Origin: Halieaceae bacterium UBA3479
Lineage (GTDB): Bacteria; Pseudomonadota; Gammaproteobacteria; Pseudomonadales; Halieaceae
Length of the DNA: 6,109 bases
NCBI GenBank assembly: GCA_002377985.1
Contig: DFQW01000018.1
Coordinates: forward strand, 1-6,109
Direction of reading: 5' to 3'
In this document: positions 1 to 6,109 of the stretch, in pieces
Position numbering within the stretch: position 1 is the first letter of the stretch
Layout of the letters: every line of letters starts with the position of its first letter
Translations under genes and position numbers: made by a program
The notes under the pieces: generated by a model
What the model was told of the DNA's origin: nothing
The model's database searches: none
What the model saw: only the letters and a program-made list of their open reading frames with translations

Positions 1-242
1 CCTTGCTTCAGTGCAGCGGAGCACTCTTCTATGAACAGGCGCTCCGACAGGCCAATTTTGAGGAGCGTGGATTTCATTGACGGCCACGTGCCTTCGCCCA
101 CCCCGATGGTTGGCGTCGTGGGCGATTCAACAAGGGTTATCTTGATGGTTGCGCTATCAAATTCGGCGCCGAGCACTCCCGCGGTGAGCCAGCCAGCGGT
201 GCCGCCGCCAAGTATCACGATGTGATGGGGTGATGCGTTCAT
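1..242 (-). CDS. Flavin-dependent tryptophan halogenase family protein (N-terminal fragment)
   Basis: Only the first 80 codons are visible; the gene runs off the left edge. The translation opens MNASPHHIVILGGGTAGWLT, a dinucleotide-binding GGGTAGW loop (residues 12-18) that would bind FAD. It continues with ITLVES (35-40) and GVGEGTWPS (47-55), the pattern that follows the FAD loop in PrnA-like halogenases. By recalled alignment, Lys79 near the end of the fragment falls where catalytic Lys79 of PrnA lies. Known members oxidise halide with FADH2 and O2 and halogenate tryptophan, but many relatives beside TonB-dependent receptors have no shown substrate, so halogenation is not proven here. The ATG at 240-242 is the first in-frame Met after an upstream stop; its Shine-Dalgarno sequence is weak. 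It lies downstream of the receptor gene on the same strand, behind a terminator. The C-terminal GWxWxIP motif would lie outside the window. Family call confident; function uncertain. Confidence 0.88.
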   Translation of the reverse strand, partial: MNASPHHIVILGGGTAGWLTAGVLGAEFDSATIKITLVESPTTPTIGVGEGTWPSMKSTLLKIGLSERLFIEECSAALKQ

Positions 243-269
243 CTCGAGGGGCTGAATCCGAAAACTGAA

Positions 270-299
270 ATTTTAGGGCGTTCTCTACAAAAGAAAAAC
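270..299 (-). promoter_or_regulatory. Weak candidate promoter for the halogenase gene
   Basis: On the minus strand TAAAAT (270-275) matches a sigma70 -10 box at five of six positions and lies about 28 bases before the halogenase ATG. The hexamer 17 bases upstream is only TTTTTC, which is part of the terminator tail, so the -35 element is poor. The logic for a promoter is that the preceding terminator would otherwise starve the downstream gene. Readthrough from the receptor transcript is an equally good explanation. Confidence 0.2.
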
Positions 300-319
300 C
301 GCTCCAGGGAGCGGTTTTT
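294..319 (-). terminator. Rho-independent terminator after the TonB-dependent receptor gene
   Basis: The stem CCGCTC (299-304) pairs with GAGCGG (309-314) around a four-base loop. It is flanked by five A on one side and five T on the other, so the stem can be extended and works in both orientations. It begins 23 bases past the receptor stop codon on the minus strand, the expected place for that gene's terminator. It separates the receptor from the halogenase-like gene, which suggests partial termination or an independent promoter for the latter. Confidence 0.85.
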
Positions 320-342
320 CGAGTTAGACCGGTAACTGAATA

Positions 343-3291
343 TCAGTAAACGTATCTGAAGCCCACATTGTACCGAGCGCCTATTTGCCCGGCATTGAAG
401 AACTGCAGTTCTTCCCTGCCAAAGGCACGATAGGTTTCGTCCGTGATGTTGATGCCCTCTACGAAGACAGTAAAGCCATCGAACACCTCGTACTGGGCGC
501 TGGCATCCCACTGCTCGTACTCCTCGTTATAAGCGGGTTGTGTAACACCCCCCGTGAAGTACTCATCACGCCAGTTATAAGCCACCCGCACCTGGAAGCC
601 GAAGCCCTCATAAAACAGAATAAAGTTGCGGGTATCGCTCAGGCCGGGCAGTGCAAACTGCGGCTCGTCCGAGAAGCGATTGAACGTGGCACTGCCGTCA
701 GCGAGGGTCATATTGGCAATGAAACCAATTCCTGTGTCCCAGAAATTGTGCTGCCACGCAAGCTCCCAGCCGTCGATATCTGCGACTTCGTCTGAGTTCA
801 CATTGGTTAGCAAGTCATAATAGGCGGGGTCATCCCGTCCAGCAACGCCTGTGATGGTTCCCGCTGCAGCATCTACACCGGGCTCCGATGCGAAGTTGGT
901 GAAGATATATTCGCGGATATCTTTGTTTGCAGCGGTAATGCCCAGTGCATCTACGGCCTGCTGGTAGAGCGGGCCCAGCGCCGGGTGAGCCAGATCGGGG
1001 AACAAAACAACGTCTTGAATCTCTCCGGCCGTTATAAAGTTCTCTACAGACTTGTCGAAGTACCCCACTGATATATAGCTTGCGTCGTCGTAATACCACT
1101 CAAGCGACAAGTCGAAGTTTTCTGATTCATGGGGGAGCAGTCCCGGGTTACCAGCCGATGCCTGTGCCGTGTGCTCTCCTTCGACTACCCGGAGCACACT
1201 GGGTGCATTGAGCGTGCCGATAAGGGCGCCGTAAGGTGCGCGCGCGATGGTTTCGCTGTAAGAAGCTCTAAAAATGACGTCATCCATGATCTCGATATCA
1301 AAATCGATATTAGGCAAGCCAACGTCATAAGTTCCCTCGAGGCTAGAAGGAACCGTGCCTTCCACAGGTATGGCCGTGAACTCATTAGTGGATGCCCAAA
1401 CGATACTGGAGTACGCGCGTGATTCTGAGCTCGAAGTGACGTCGGTCTCTTCATATCGGTAACCCACGCGGAAATTAAAGTTGCGATCAAACAACTCTCC
1501 CGCGTAATTCAGCTGCATAAAGGCGGCCCAGGTTTCCTCGCGGAACTGGTTGCCAAAGCCGGGATCCAGGTCAGCGCAAAAGCCCGTGCCACAGCTGCCT
1601 GTGGGGTTGCCCGCCGCAGGAGCAAGGTACAGCGGGTTGTTGGGCGAGAGCGCTTCTAAAAATTCGGCGCGGGCCGCTATGTCGCTCATGCTGTACATGA
1701 AGAAGTTGTTGGTGACCTGATCACCCCCTTCGAGCTCATCGTAAACACCCGCCAGCGAGGCTGGGATGAGCAGGTCGGTAATTGAGCCATAGGCGGAGGC
1801 TTGGTTTGCCCCCCAGGTGTTACGTTGCACAATGGATCCTGCCTGATAGTTGTCGAGGTCAATGAATGACCCCCCTGCAACGACAGTCAGGTTATCTGTT
1901 AAGTCGAATGCACCCGTGAACTGCGTCTGCTCAATGTTCATCTCTGCCCAGTCAGCCGCAAATACGCTGCCCGTGATTCGCATATCATCGGGAGACAGGG
2001 GATCATTCATGCCGATAGTCGTCACAGGAATTTCGGTGCTGTAATTCACGCTCGCCGAATTGCGACCAAACGCCGCGATACTGATGTTGCCCGAGCTTCC
2101 GAAGACGCTGTTAGGTTCTCGCTCCGCCTTGGAGTCGTGGTAATCGAGTGCGACACGAAGTCTATCGGTGATGTCCCACTCGAGATTGAAGCCAATTGAT
2201 GAGCGGGTGTTTTTAGAGGCATCTACGCCTGCCGCCATCGGCCTGTCGGGCTGATTGTTGGTTTCCGTGTAGATAATCGGTGAAGCAATGGGGCCGTCCG
2301 ACCACGTGGCAGATTGGAAAGTCGGGCTAAACCAGATCGACATGTCGTTGTAGCGCCGGTCGAGCTCTAACTGGGCCATGGTGTAGTCCAGCGTTGCCGT
2401 TACGGACTCAACGGGGCGCCATTGGAGCGTAACCTGCCCGTTGATGCGCTCTCGCTCGAATTCTTCGATGCGATAGACCAACTGCTGAGGCGCAGCAGCA
2501 AGATCGCCTTCACCGGGTGCGTTGGTCTGTTGGCCGTTATTAGGGACTGCGGCACCGTCACGCTCGAAAAAGCGCGTGTTAAACGCTGATGCTACCCCTG
2601 AGTGGCGCTCTTGGAACGTGCCCGACAACGCGATGCCCACGGTGTCGTCGAAAAAGGTGTGTGAGGCAAAAGCGGACACTTCAGGCGTCACTTCATCGCC
2701 GGAATAGGTGCTCTCGTCGTAAACGCCCTTGGCGCTAAAACTGAACTGCGGACCCGGCTTATCGAGGGGCTTAGCGGTTAGAACATTGATAGTCGCGCCG
2801 ATGCCGCCGGAAGGAATGTTCGCTCTGGAGGTTTTGTAGATTTCTACGCCCGACACGCTCTCTGAGGCGATGTCCTGGAAGTCGAAGGAGCGACCGAGTC
2901 CGCTGTGCGTCGGCATCTGGCGACCGTTGAGCGTCACCAGATTAAAGTCTGCGCCAAAACCCCTCACGGTTACGGTGGTGCCTTCGCCGCGCTGACGGTC
3001 GATTGCTACACCGGTGACGCGCTGCAAGGCTTCCGCAAGGTTTGTGTCAGGGAAGTCACCGATATCCTCAGCGGTAATGGCGTCGACTACCCCTTGGGAA
3101 TCGCGCTTGGTGTCCATGGCGCGCTTCAAACTGGAGCGGATTCCGGTTACCACAACCTCTTCGATTGCGGCATCTTCCACGGCACTCTCCGCGGGGGTTT
3201 CTTGCGCCGTCACAGTAGTGGACAGCGCCACCCCTACCGCTAAAGAAACGGCCTGAGTGAGTTTGTTTTTAGCAAAAGTCCGAGCGTCCAT
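343..3291 (-). CDS. TonB-dependent outer-membrane receptor, TIGR01782 (Xanthomonas/Caulobacter) type
   Basis: A complete 982-residue active transporter that would move a ligand, here probably an oligosaccharide, across the outer membrane using TonB-ExbB-ExbD energy. Residues 1-29 form a signal peptide with a basic start (KNK), a hydrophobic stretch and a likely cut after TVTA. A TonB box, EEVVVTG, is at 44-50. The plug spans about 52-175, with VRGFGADFNLVTLNGRQM (109-126) and GGIGATINVLTAKP (162-175), a signature of the carbohydrate-type family. The 22-strand barrel fills the rest and ends in the typical GINITDETYRAFGR block and a final aromatic residue (Tyr, where Phe is more usual). The start is fixed by an in-frame TAG just before the ATG; AGGGG ten bases upstream is the likely ribosome binding site. 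The only two cysteines are Cys567 and Cys572. A GH3 gene diverges from it and a halogenase-like gene follows. Beta-glucan as ligand is inferred from the neighbour only. Confidence 0.96.
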   Translation of the reverse strand: MDARTFAKNKLTQAVSLAVGVALSTTVTAQETPAESAVEDAAIEEVVVTGIRSSLKRAMDTKRDSQGVVDAITAEDIGDFPDTNLAEALQRVTGVAIDRQRGEGTTVTVRGFGADFNLVTLNGRQMPTHSGLGRSFDFQDIASESVSGVEIYKTSRANIPSGGIGATINVLTAKPLDKPGPQFSFSAKGVYDESTYSGDEVTPEVSAFASHTFFDDTVGIALSGTFQERHSGVASAFNTRFFERDGAAVPNNGQQTNAPGEGDLAAAPQQLVYRIEEFERERINGQVTLQWRPVESVTATLDYTMAQLELDRRYNDMSIWFSPTFQSATWSDGPIASPIIYTETNNQPDRPMAAGVDASKNTRSSIGFNLEWDITDRLRVALDYHDSKAEREPNSVFGSSGNISIAAFGRNSASVNYSTEIPVTTIGMNDPLSPDDMRITGSVFAADWAEMNIEQTQFTGAFDLTDNLTVVAGGSFIDLDNYQAGSIVQRNTWGANQASAYGSITDLLIPASLAGVYDELEGGDQVTNNFFMYSMSDIAARAEFLEALSPNNPLYLAPAAGNPTGSCGTGFCADLDPGFGNQFREETWAAFMQLNYAGELFDRNFNFRVGYRYEETDVTSSSESRAYSSIVWASTNEFTAIPVEGTVPSSLEGTYDVGLPNIDFDIEIMDDVIFRASYSETIARAPYGALIGTLNAPSVLRVVEGEHTAQASAGNPGLLPHESENFDLSLEWYYDDASYISVGYFDKSVENFITAGEIQDVVLFPDLAHPALGPLYQQAVDALGITAANKDIREYIFTNFASEPGVDAAAGTITGVAGRDDPAYYDLLTNVNSDEVADIDGWELAWQHNFWDTGIGFIANMTLADGSATFNRFSDEPQFALPGLSDTRNFILFYEGFGFQVRVAYNWRDEYFTGGVTQPAYNEEYEQWDASAQYEVFDGFTVFVEGINITDETYRAFGREELQFFNAGQIGARYNVGFRYVY

Positions 3292-3298
3292 CTATCAC

Positions 3299-3470
3299 AG
3301 GCCCCTGATTTGGCATTGTTAATTTATTAGGACCGTAACATCCCACGCGCGAACTCGATAGTGAACGGCATTTCGATAAACGGGGTAATGGGTGCGTTGA
3401 ATCGGATGCCTTGTGCCAAAAAGGCTCTCGGGGCCAATTGGGTGCGCGCATTGTTGAGGGAAAGGCCCCT
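3299..3470. repeat. AGGCCCCT direct repeat with an intervening complementary GGGGCC
   Basis: The octamer AGGCCCCT occurs at 3299-3306 and 3463-3470, and GGGGCC lies between them at 3430-3435. Read as receptor mRNA (minus strand), the copy at 3299-3306 contains the likely Shine-Dalgarno AGGGG. The central GGCCCC could therefore pair with either the distal copy or the ribosome binding site. Read on the plus strand, GGGGCC/GGCCCC followed by six T (3470-3475) resembles a long-loop terminator. The stems are only six base pairs, so chance is a serious alternative. Confidence 0.25.
3317..3340. promoter_or_regulatory. AT-rich inverted repeat upstream of the receptor gene, possible operator or promoter core
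   Basis: TGTTA (3317-3321) and TAACA (3336-3340) form an inverted repeat spaced by 14 bases. Inside it TAAT/ATTA (3320-3323 and 3326-3329) forms a second, tighter one. On the minus strand the segment holds TAATAA, usable as a -10 box, 31-36 bases before the receptor ATG, though no good -35 is seen at normal spacing. The position fits a repressor site or promoter. The arms are short and no regulator family is identified. Confidence 0.25.
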
Positions 3471-3630
3471 TTTTTAGAACGCTCGGTTATGCGTCATGCG
3501 CGCCTGAGTTCCCCGAGATCACGCCGATTCTCTTGATTCCGGTCACGCCCTTAACCGCCAGACGTCGAGCTACTGACGCGCTCCGCGCCTCCCTCTTGAC
3601 CTGAGTATAACCCCAATAATCGCGTTTCAG

Positions 3631-3659
3631 TTGATCACCAAATGTCGCCCCTCTACTTT
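3631..3659 (+). promoter_or_regulatory. Candidate sigma70 promoter for the GH3 gene
   Basis: TTGATC (3631-3636) and TACTTT (3654-3659) are separated by the ideal 17 bases. They match the -35 and -10 consensus at four and three of six positions, so the site is weak. It would give a 5' leader of roughly 95 bases that includes the G-rich inverted repeat at 3674-3710. The TTGACC at 3596-3601 has no well-spaced -10 partner. Confidence 0.2.
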
Positions 3660-3749
3660 GCGGGTGGAAGCCGGCCGAGGGGTTGAGGCATGCTGTCGGG
3701 GGGGCTCGGCACGCAGGCAACATCGACTGACTTGCAGTAGCCTATTCTC

Positions 3750-3755
3750 AGGAAG
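3750..3755 (+). promoter_or_regulatory. Ribosome binding site that fixes the GH3 start
   Basis: AGGAAG lies five bases before the ATG at 3761. The nearest upstream in-frame stop is the TGA at 3728-3730, with no other in-frame ATG between, so this site and the lipoprotein signal that follows agree on the start. Confidence 0.75.
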
Positions 3756-3760
3756 AATTA

Positions 3761-6109
3761 ATGATAAACGCGCGGGTTCAAAGTATAAAATCAACGCTTG
3801 GGTCGTTGTTAGTGTGGTCTTCGGTGATGTTAGCTCTGGTTTCGTGCTCTGATGCCGCTGACAGAGAGATCTCTGACTTGGTGGACGCGCACTTGGCTGC
3901 TCTGACGCTCGAGCAAAAAGTGGCTCAGATGATCCAGGGTGAAATCAAGCACGTCACGCCTGATGATGTCAGAAAGTATGGCTTGGGCAGCGTGCTCAAC
4001 GGCGGCGGTTCGTTTCCCTCTGATGACAAGTACGCCTCGGTTGAAGATTGGGTGGCGCTCGCAGATGCCTACTACGATGCTTCCGTGGATCAATCCGAAG
4101 GCAATGCCGGTATTCCCATTATTTGGGGAACCGACGCGGTGCACGGCCACAACAACGTGATCGGTGCAACGCTGTTCCCCCACAATGTTGCGCTGGGGGC
4201 GGTGAGAGATCCTGCCCTTATCGGTCGTATCGGCGCCGCTACCGCTAGAGAGGTTCGGGCCACGGGCATAGATTGGATGTTTGCACCGACGATTGCAGTC
4301 GCCACGGACTTGCGATGGGGACGTGCCTATGAATCGTTTAGTGCTGACCCGGATGTCGTTCGCAGCTACGCCGGTGCCTACGTCTCTTCTGTTCAGGCGG
4401 AAGGTGTTATCGCCACAGCAAAGCACTATATCGGGGACGGCGGCACCCATCGGGGTACCGACCAGGGAGATACGCGGTTGCCCCTGGAAGTGCTACTGAA
4501 GCGTCACGGCACGGGCTACGTGGCCGCAATCGATGCTGACGTAAAAACAGTGATGGCATCTTTCAACAGCTGGAACGGCGACAAAATCCATGGCAATCGA
4601 GAGCTGTTGACCGATGTATTGCGCGGTCAATTGGGCTTTGAGGGTTTTGTGGTCAGCGATTGGAACGGTATCGGTCAGGTTAGCGGGTGTGAGGATGACC
4701 GCTGTGCCAAAGCCATTAACGCCGGTATCGACATGATTATGGTGCCCGAGGATTGGGAGTCGATGCTTCATACGACTGTGGCGCAGGTTGAGGCCGGAGA
4801 GATTCCTGTGGCGAGAATCGACGAGGCAGTGTCGCGGATTCTCAAGGTTAAGTACGAGATGGGATTGATGTCTCGCGGCAAGCCCTCGACAACAGCAGCA
4901 CAGTATTCAGGGGCGATTGGAGCCGCTGAGCACCGCGCGATTGCAAGAGAGGCAGTGCGTCGTTCACTGGTTTTGCTCAAGAACGAGAACGGGTTGCTGC
5001 CGCTGAATCCGGCAGGTACCTACGTCATTGTTGGCGCAGGTGCCGATGATATCGGCATGCAATCCGGCGGCTGGACGATCAGTTGGCAGGGCACGGGGAA
5101 TACCAATGAGGATTTTCCCGGCGCGACCTCCATCAAGGCGGGCATCGAAGCCGAGTTAAGCGCCGCTGGAGGCAAACTTCTCGCTGCGGTCGGTGAAGAA
5201 CCCGTGGACGCGGCGATCGTCGTGTTTGGCGAGCAACCTTACGCCGAAACACAGGGCGACATTGATTCTCTGGCCTGGCAGCAGCGCAACAAACGCGACT
5301 TAAAGTTGATCGAAGATCTCACTGATCAGGGCATACCAGTGGTGTCGTTATTTCTCACCGGAAGGCCGCTTTGGGTCAATGCCGAATTAAATGCCTCGGA
5401 CGCCTTTGTGGTGGCGTGGCTTCCCGGCTCCGAGGGGGCGGGGGTCGCCGACGTGCTGATTGCCGACAGCAGCGGAAGGCCGCGATACGAGTTTGAGGGA
5501 CGCCTGCCAATGAACTGGCCGGGAGCCGATTTGAACGCCAGCGTCGCCGATGACCCGGTCGATCAGGTTTTGTTCCCCATAGACTATGGTCTGACATCTG
5601 GCGACCGGCGGGAGTGGGTGGCGCTGAAAGAGGAGCCTATCGGCCAGGGAGGCGGTATTGACCAGGTGGTCTTTGGGCGGGGCGTGCGCGATCCCTGGCG
5701 ACTGTATGTGGGCGATGCCCTCGACTGGTCTATTGTTGTGGGTCCGCGCGGCGGTAGAAGCTCTCGCGGGGAACTGCAGCTGTCGGTGGTGGATCGCCAC
5801 ATACAGGAGGACGCGCGGCGCGCTGATTTCTCTGGCAGCGGAGAGCACCTTAGCCAGGTTTATTTTCAGTACGACGAGGCAGTGGATATGACTCACCTCG
5901 AAGCGGTGGGTGGCGTTTTGACTGTGGACTTGCGTCTGCACACGCCGCCCAATGACGCGGTTTTACTGCGTATGGACTGCGGTTGGCCTTGTTCGGGGGC
6001 GGTGGATCTGACGCCGGTCCTCAAGACGATGGTCGCTGAAGAATGGCAGACGATAGCGGTGCCAGTGGCTTGCTTCGCCCGGCAGGGCGTGGATTTGCGG
6101 AAGGGCATC
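3761..6109 (+). CDS. GH3 exo-beta-1,3/1,4-glucanase lipoprotein, ExoP-like (3' truncated by window)
   Basis: The frame is open for 783 codons to the right edge. Such enzymes remove glucose from non-reducing ends of beta-glucans with retention of configuration. A type II signal ends in the lipobox LVSC, with Cys29 as lipid site followed by Ser, which suggests outer-membrane sorting. The GH3 barrel domain (about 40-365) has GTDAVHGH (Asp125, subsite -1), RWGRAYES (185-192), AKHY (Lys221-His222) and VSDWNG with nucleophile Asp300. The second domain (about 391-610) has GGWTISWQG (Trp438, matching the Trp clamp of barley exoglucanase) and GEQPYAE with acid/base Glu491. From about 640 a beta-sandwich ExoP C-terminal domain begins, with CGWPC (740-744) and ACFARQG (770-776). 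Pseudoalteromonas ExoP is about 840 residues, so some 50-80 are probably missing. Catalytic residues look intact. Plant-type exoglucanase is a closer match than periplasmic BglX; preference for laminarin, mixed-linkage glucan or cello-oligosaccharide cannot be read from sequence. Confidence 0.95.
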   Translation, partial: MINARVQSIKSTLGSLLVWSSVMLALVSCSDAADREISDLVDAHLAALTLEQKVAQMIQGEIKHVTPDDVRKYGLGSVLNGGGSFPSDDKYASVEDWVALADAYYDASVDQSEGNAGIPIIWGTDAVHGHNNVIGATLFPHNVALGAVRDPALIGRIGAATAREVRATGIDWMFAPTIAVATDLRWGRAYESFSADPDVVRSYAGAYVSSVQAEGVIATAKHYIGDGGTHRGTDQGDTRLPLEVLLKRHGTGYVAAIDADVKTVMASFNSWNGDKIHGNRELLTDVLRGQLGFEGFVVSDWNGIGQVSGCEDDRCAKAINAGIDMIMVPEDWESMLHTTVAQVEAGEIPVARIDEAVSRILKVKYEMGLMSRGKPSTTAAQYSGAIGAAEHRAIAREAVRRSLVLLKNENGLLPLNPAGTYVIVGAGADDIGMQSGGWTISWQGTGNTNEDFPGATSIKAGIEAELSAAGGKLLAAVGEEPVDAAIVVFGEQPYAETQGDIDSLAWQQRNKRDLKLIEDLTDQGIPVVSLFLTGRPLWVNAELNASDAFVVAWLPGSEGAGVADVLIADSSGRPRYEFEGRLPMNWPGADLNASVADDPVDQVLFPIDYGLTSGDRREWVALKEEPIGQGGGIDQVVFGRGVRDPWRLYVGDALDWSIVVGPRGGRSSRGELQLSVVDRHIQEDARRADFSGSGEHLSQVYFQYDEAVDMTHLEAVGGVLTVDLRLHTPPNDAVLLRMDCGWPCSGAVDLTPVLKTMVAEEWQTIAVPVACFARQGVDLRKGI

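Larger units (their letters stand above)
3292..3760. other. Divergent intergenic region between receptor and GH3 genes
   Basis: These 469 bases separate two genes transcribed away from each other, so they should hold both promoters and any shared operator. I see no convincing gene. A 78-codon minus-strand frame (3487-3723) lacks a ribosome binding site and any recognisable motif. Visible structure consists of an AT-rich inverted repeat near the receptor start, a repeated AGGCCCCT element with a complementary GGGGCC between the copies, a run of seven G (3698-3704), and a six-base inverted repeat GCCGAG/CTCGGC (3674-3679 and 3705-3710) about 50 bases before the GH3 start. None matches a regulator site I can name. 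Confidence 0.7.

Noticed and set aside
385..795. 136-codon plus-strand frame antisense to the receptor C terminus
   Set aside because: It is a shadow of the receptor gene, whose conserved C-terminal barrel block is read on the other strand.
3596..3620. TTGACC followed by TATAAC and AATAAT as a GH3 promoter
   Set aside because: The spacers are about 5 and 13 bases, too short for a sigma70 promoter.
3487..3723. 78-codon minus-strand frame in the divergent intergenic region
   Set aside because: It has no Shine-Dalgarno sequence, no recognised motif and a composition unlike a folded protein, and it covers the expected GH3 promoter. A small gene cannot be excluded, but nothing supports it.
3631..3852. 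73-codon plus-strand frame overlapping the GH3 start
   Set aside because: It is out of frame with the GH3 gene, has no ribosome binding site, and its translation is rich in Arg and Cys without any motif; the GH3 start has a good AGGAAG site and lipoprotein signal.
3830..4450. 206-codon minus-strand frame antisense to the GH3 gene
   Set aside because: It lies fully within the well-supported GH3 coding sequence and gives a low-complexity-like translation with no domain. It is a shadow of GC-rich codon use.
5387..5941. 184-codon minus-strand frame antisense to the GH3 C-terminal part
   Set aside because: The opposite strand encodes conserved GH3 and ExoP-type motifs; the antisense translation shows no family signature or ribosome binding site.

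Overview
The window looks like part of a glucan- or oligosaccharide-uptake locus from a Gram-negative bacterium, most plausibly a marine or aquatic gammaproteobacterium. This is inferred from the outer-membrane TonB-dependent receptor, the lipoprotein-type exo-glucanase with an ExoP-like C-terminal domain, the pairing of the receptor with a flavin-dependent 'tryptophan halogenase' family protein, and moderately GC-rich composition. No rRNA or other marker allows a firmer taxonomic call.

Layout: (1) 1-242, minus strand: the N-terminal 80 codons of a flavin-dependent tryptophan-halogenase-like protein, cut by the left edge. (2) 243-342: a 100-base gap with a strong rho-independent terminator (294-319) and a weak candidate promoter for the halogenase. 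(3) 343-3291, minus strand: a complete 982-residue TonB-dependent receptor of the TIGR01782 (Xanthomonas/Caulobacter) type. (4) 3292-3760: a divergent intergenic region of 469 bases with short inverted and direct repeats, but no convincing gene. (5) 3761-6109, plus strand: a glycoside hydrolase family 3 exo-beta-glucanase lipoprotein, open to the right edge, with about 783 residues visible and probably 50-80 missing.

How the genes may work together (inference): the GH3 enzyme, anchored by a lipid in the outer membrane or periplasm, would release glucose from the non-reducing ends of beta-1,3/1,4-glucans or laminari-/cello-oligosaccharides. The receptor would import the oligosaccharide with TonB energy. 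The halogenase-like protein is a recurrent neighbour of such receptors in Proteobacteria, and its role there is not established. The divergent layout suggests a shared control region, but no regulator gene lies within the window. I see no tRNA, rRNA, CRISPR array, insertion sequence or prophage feature.
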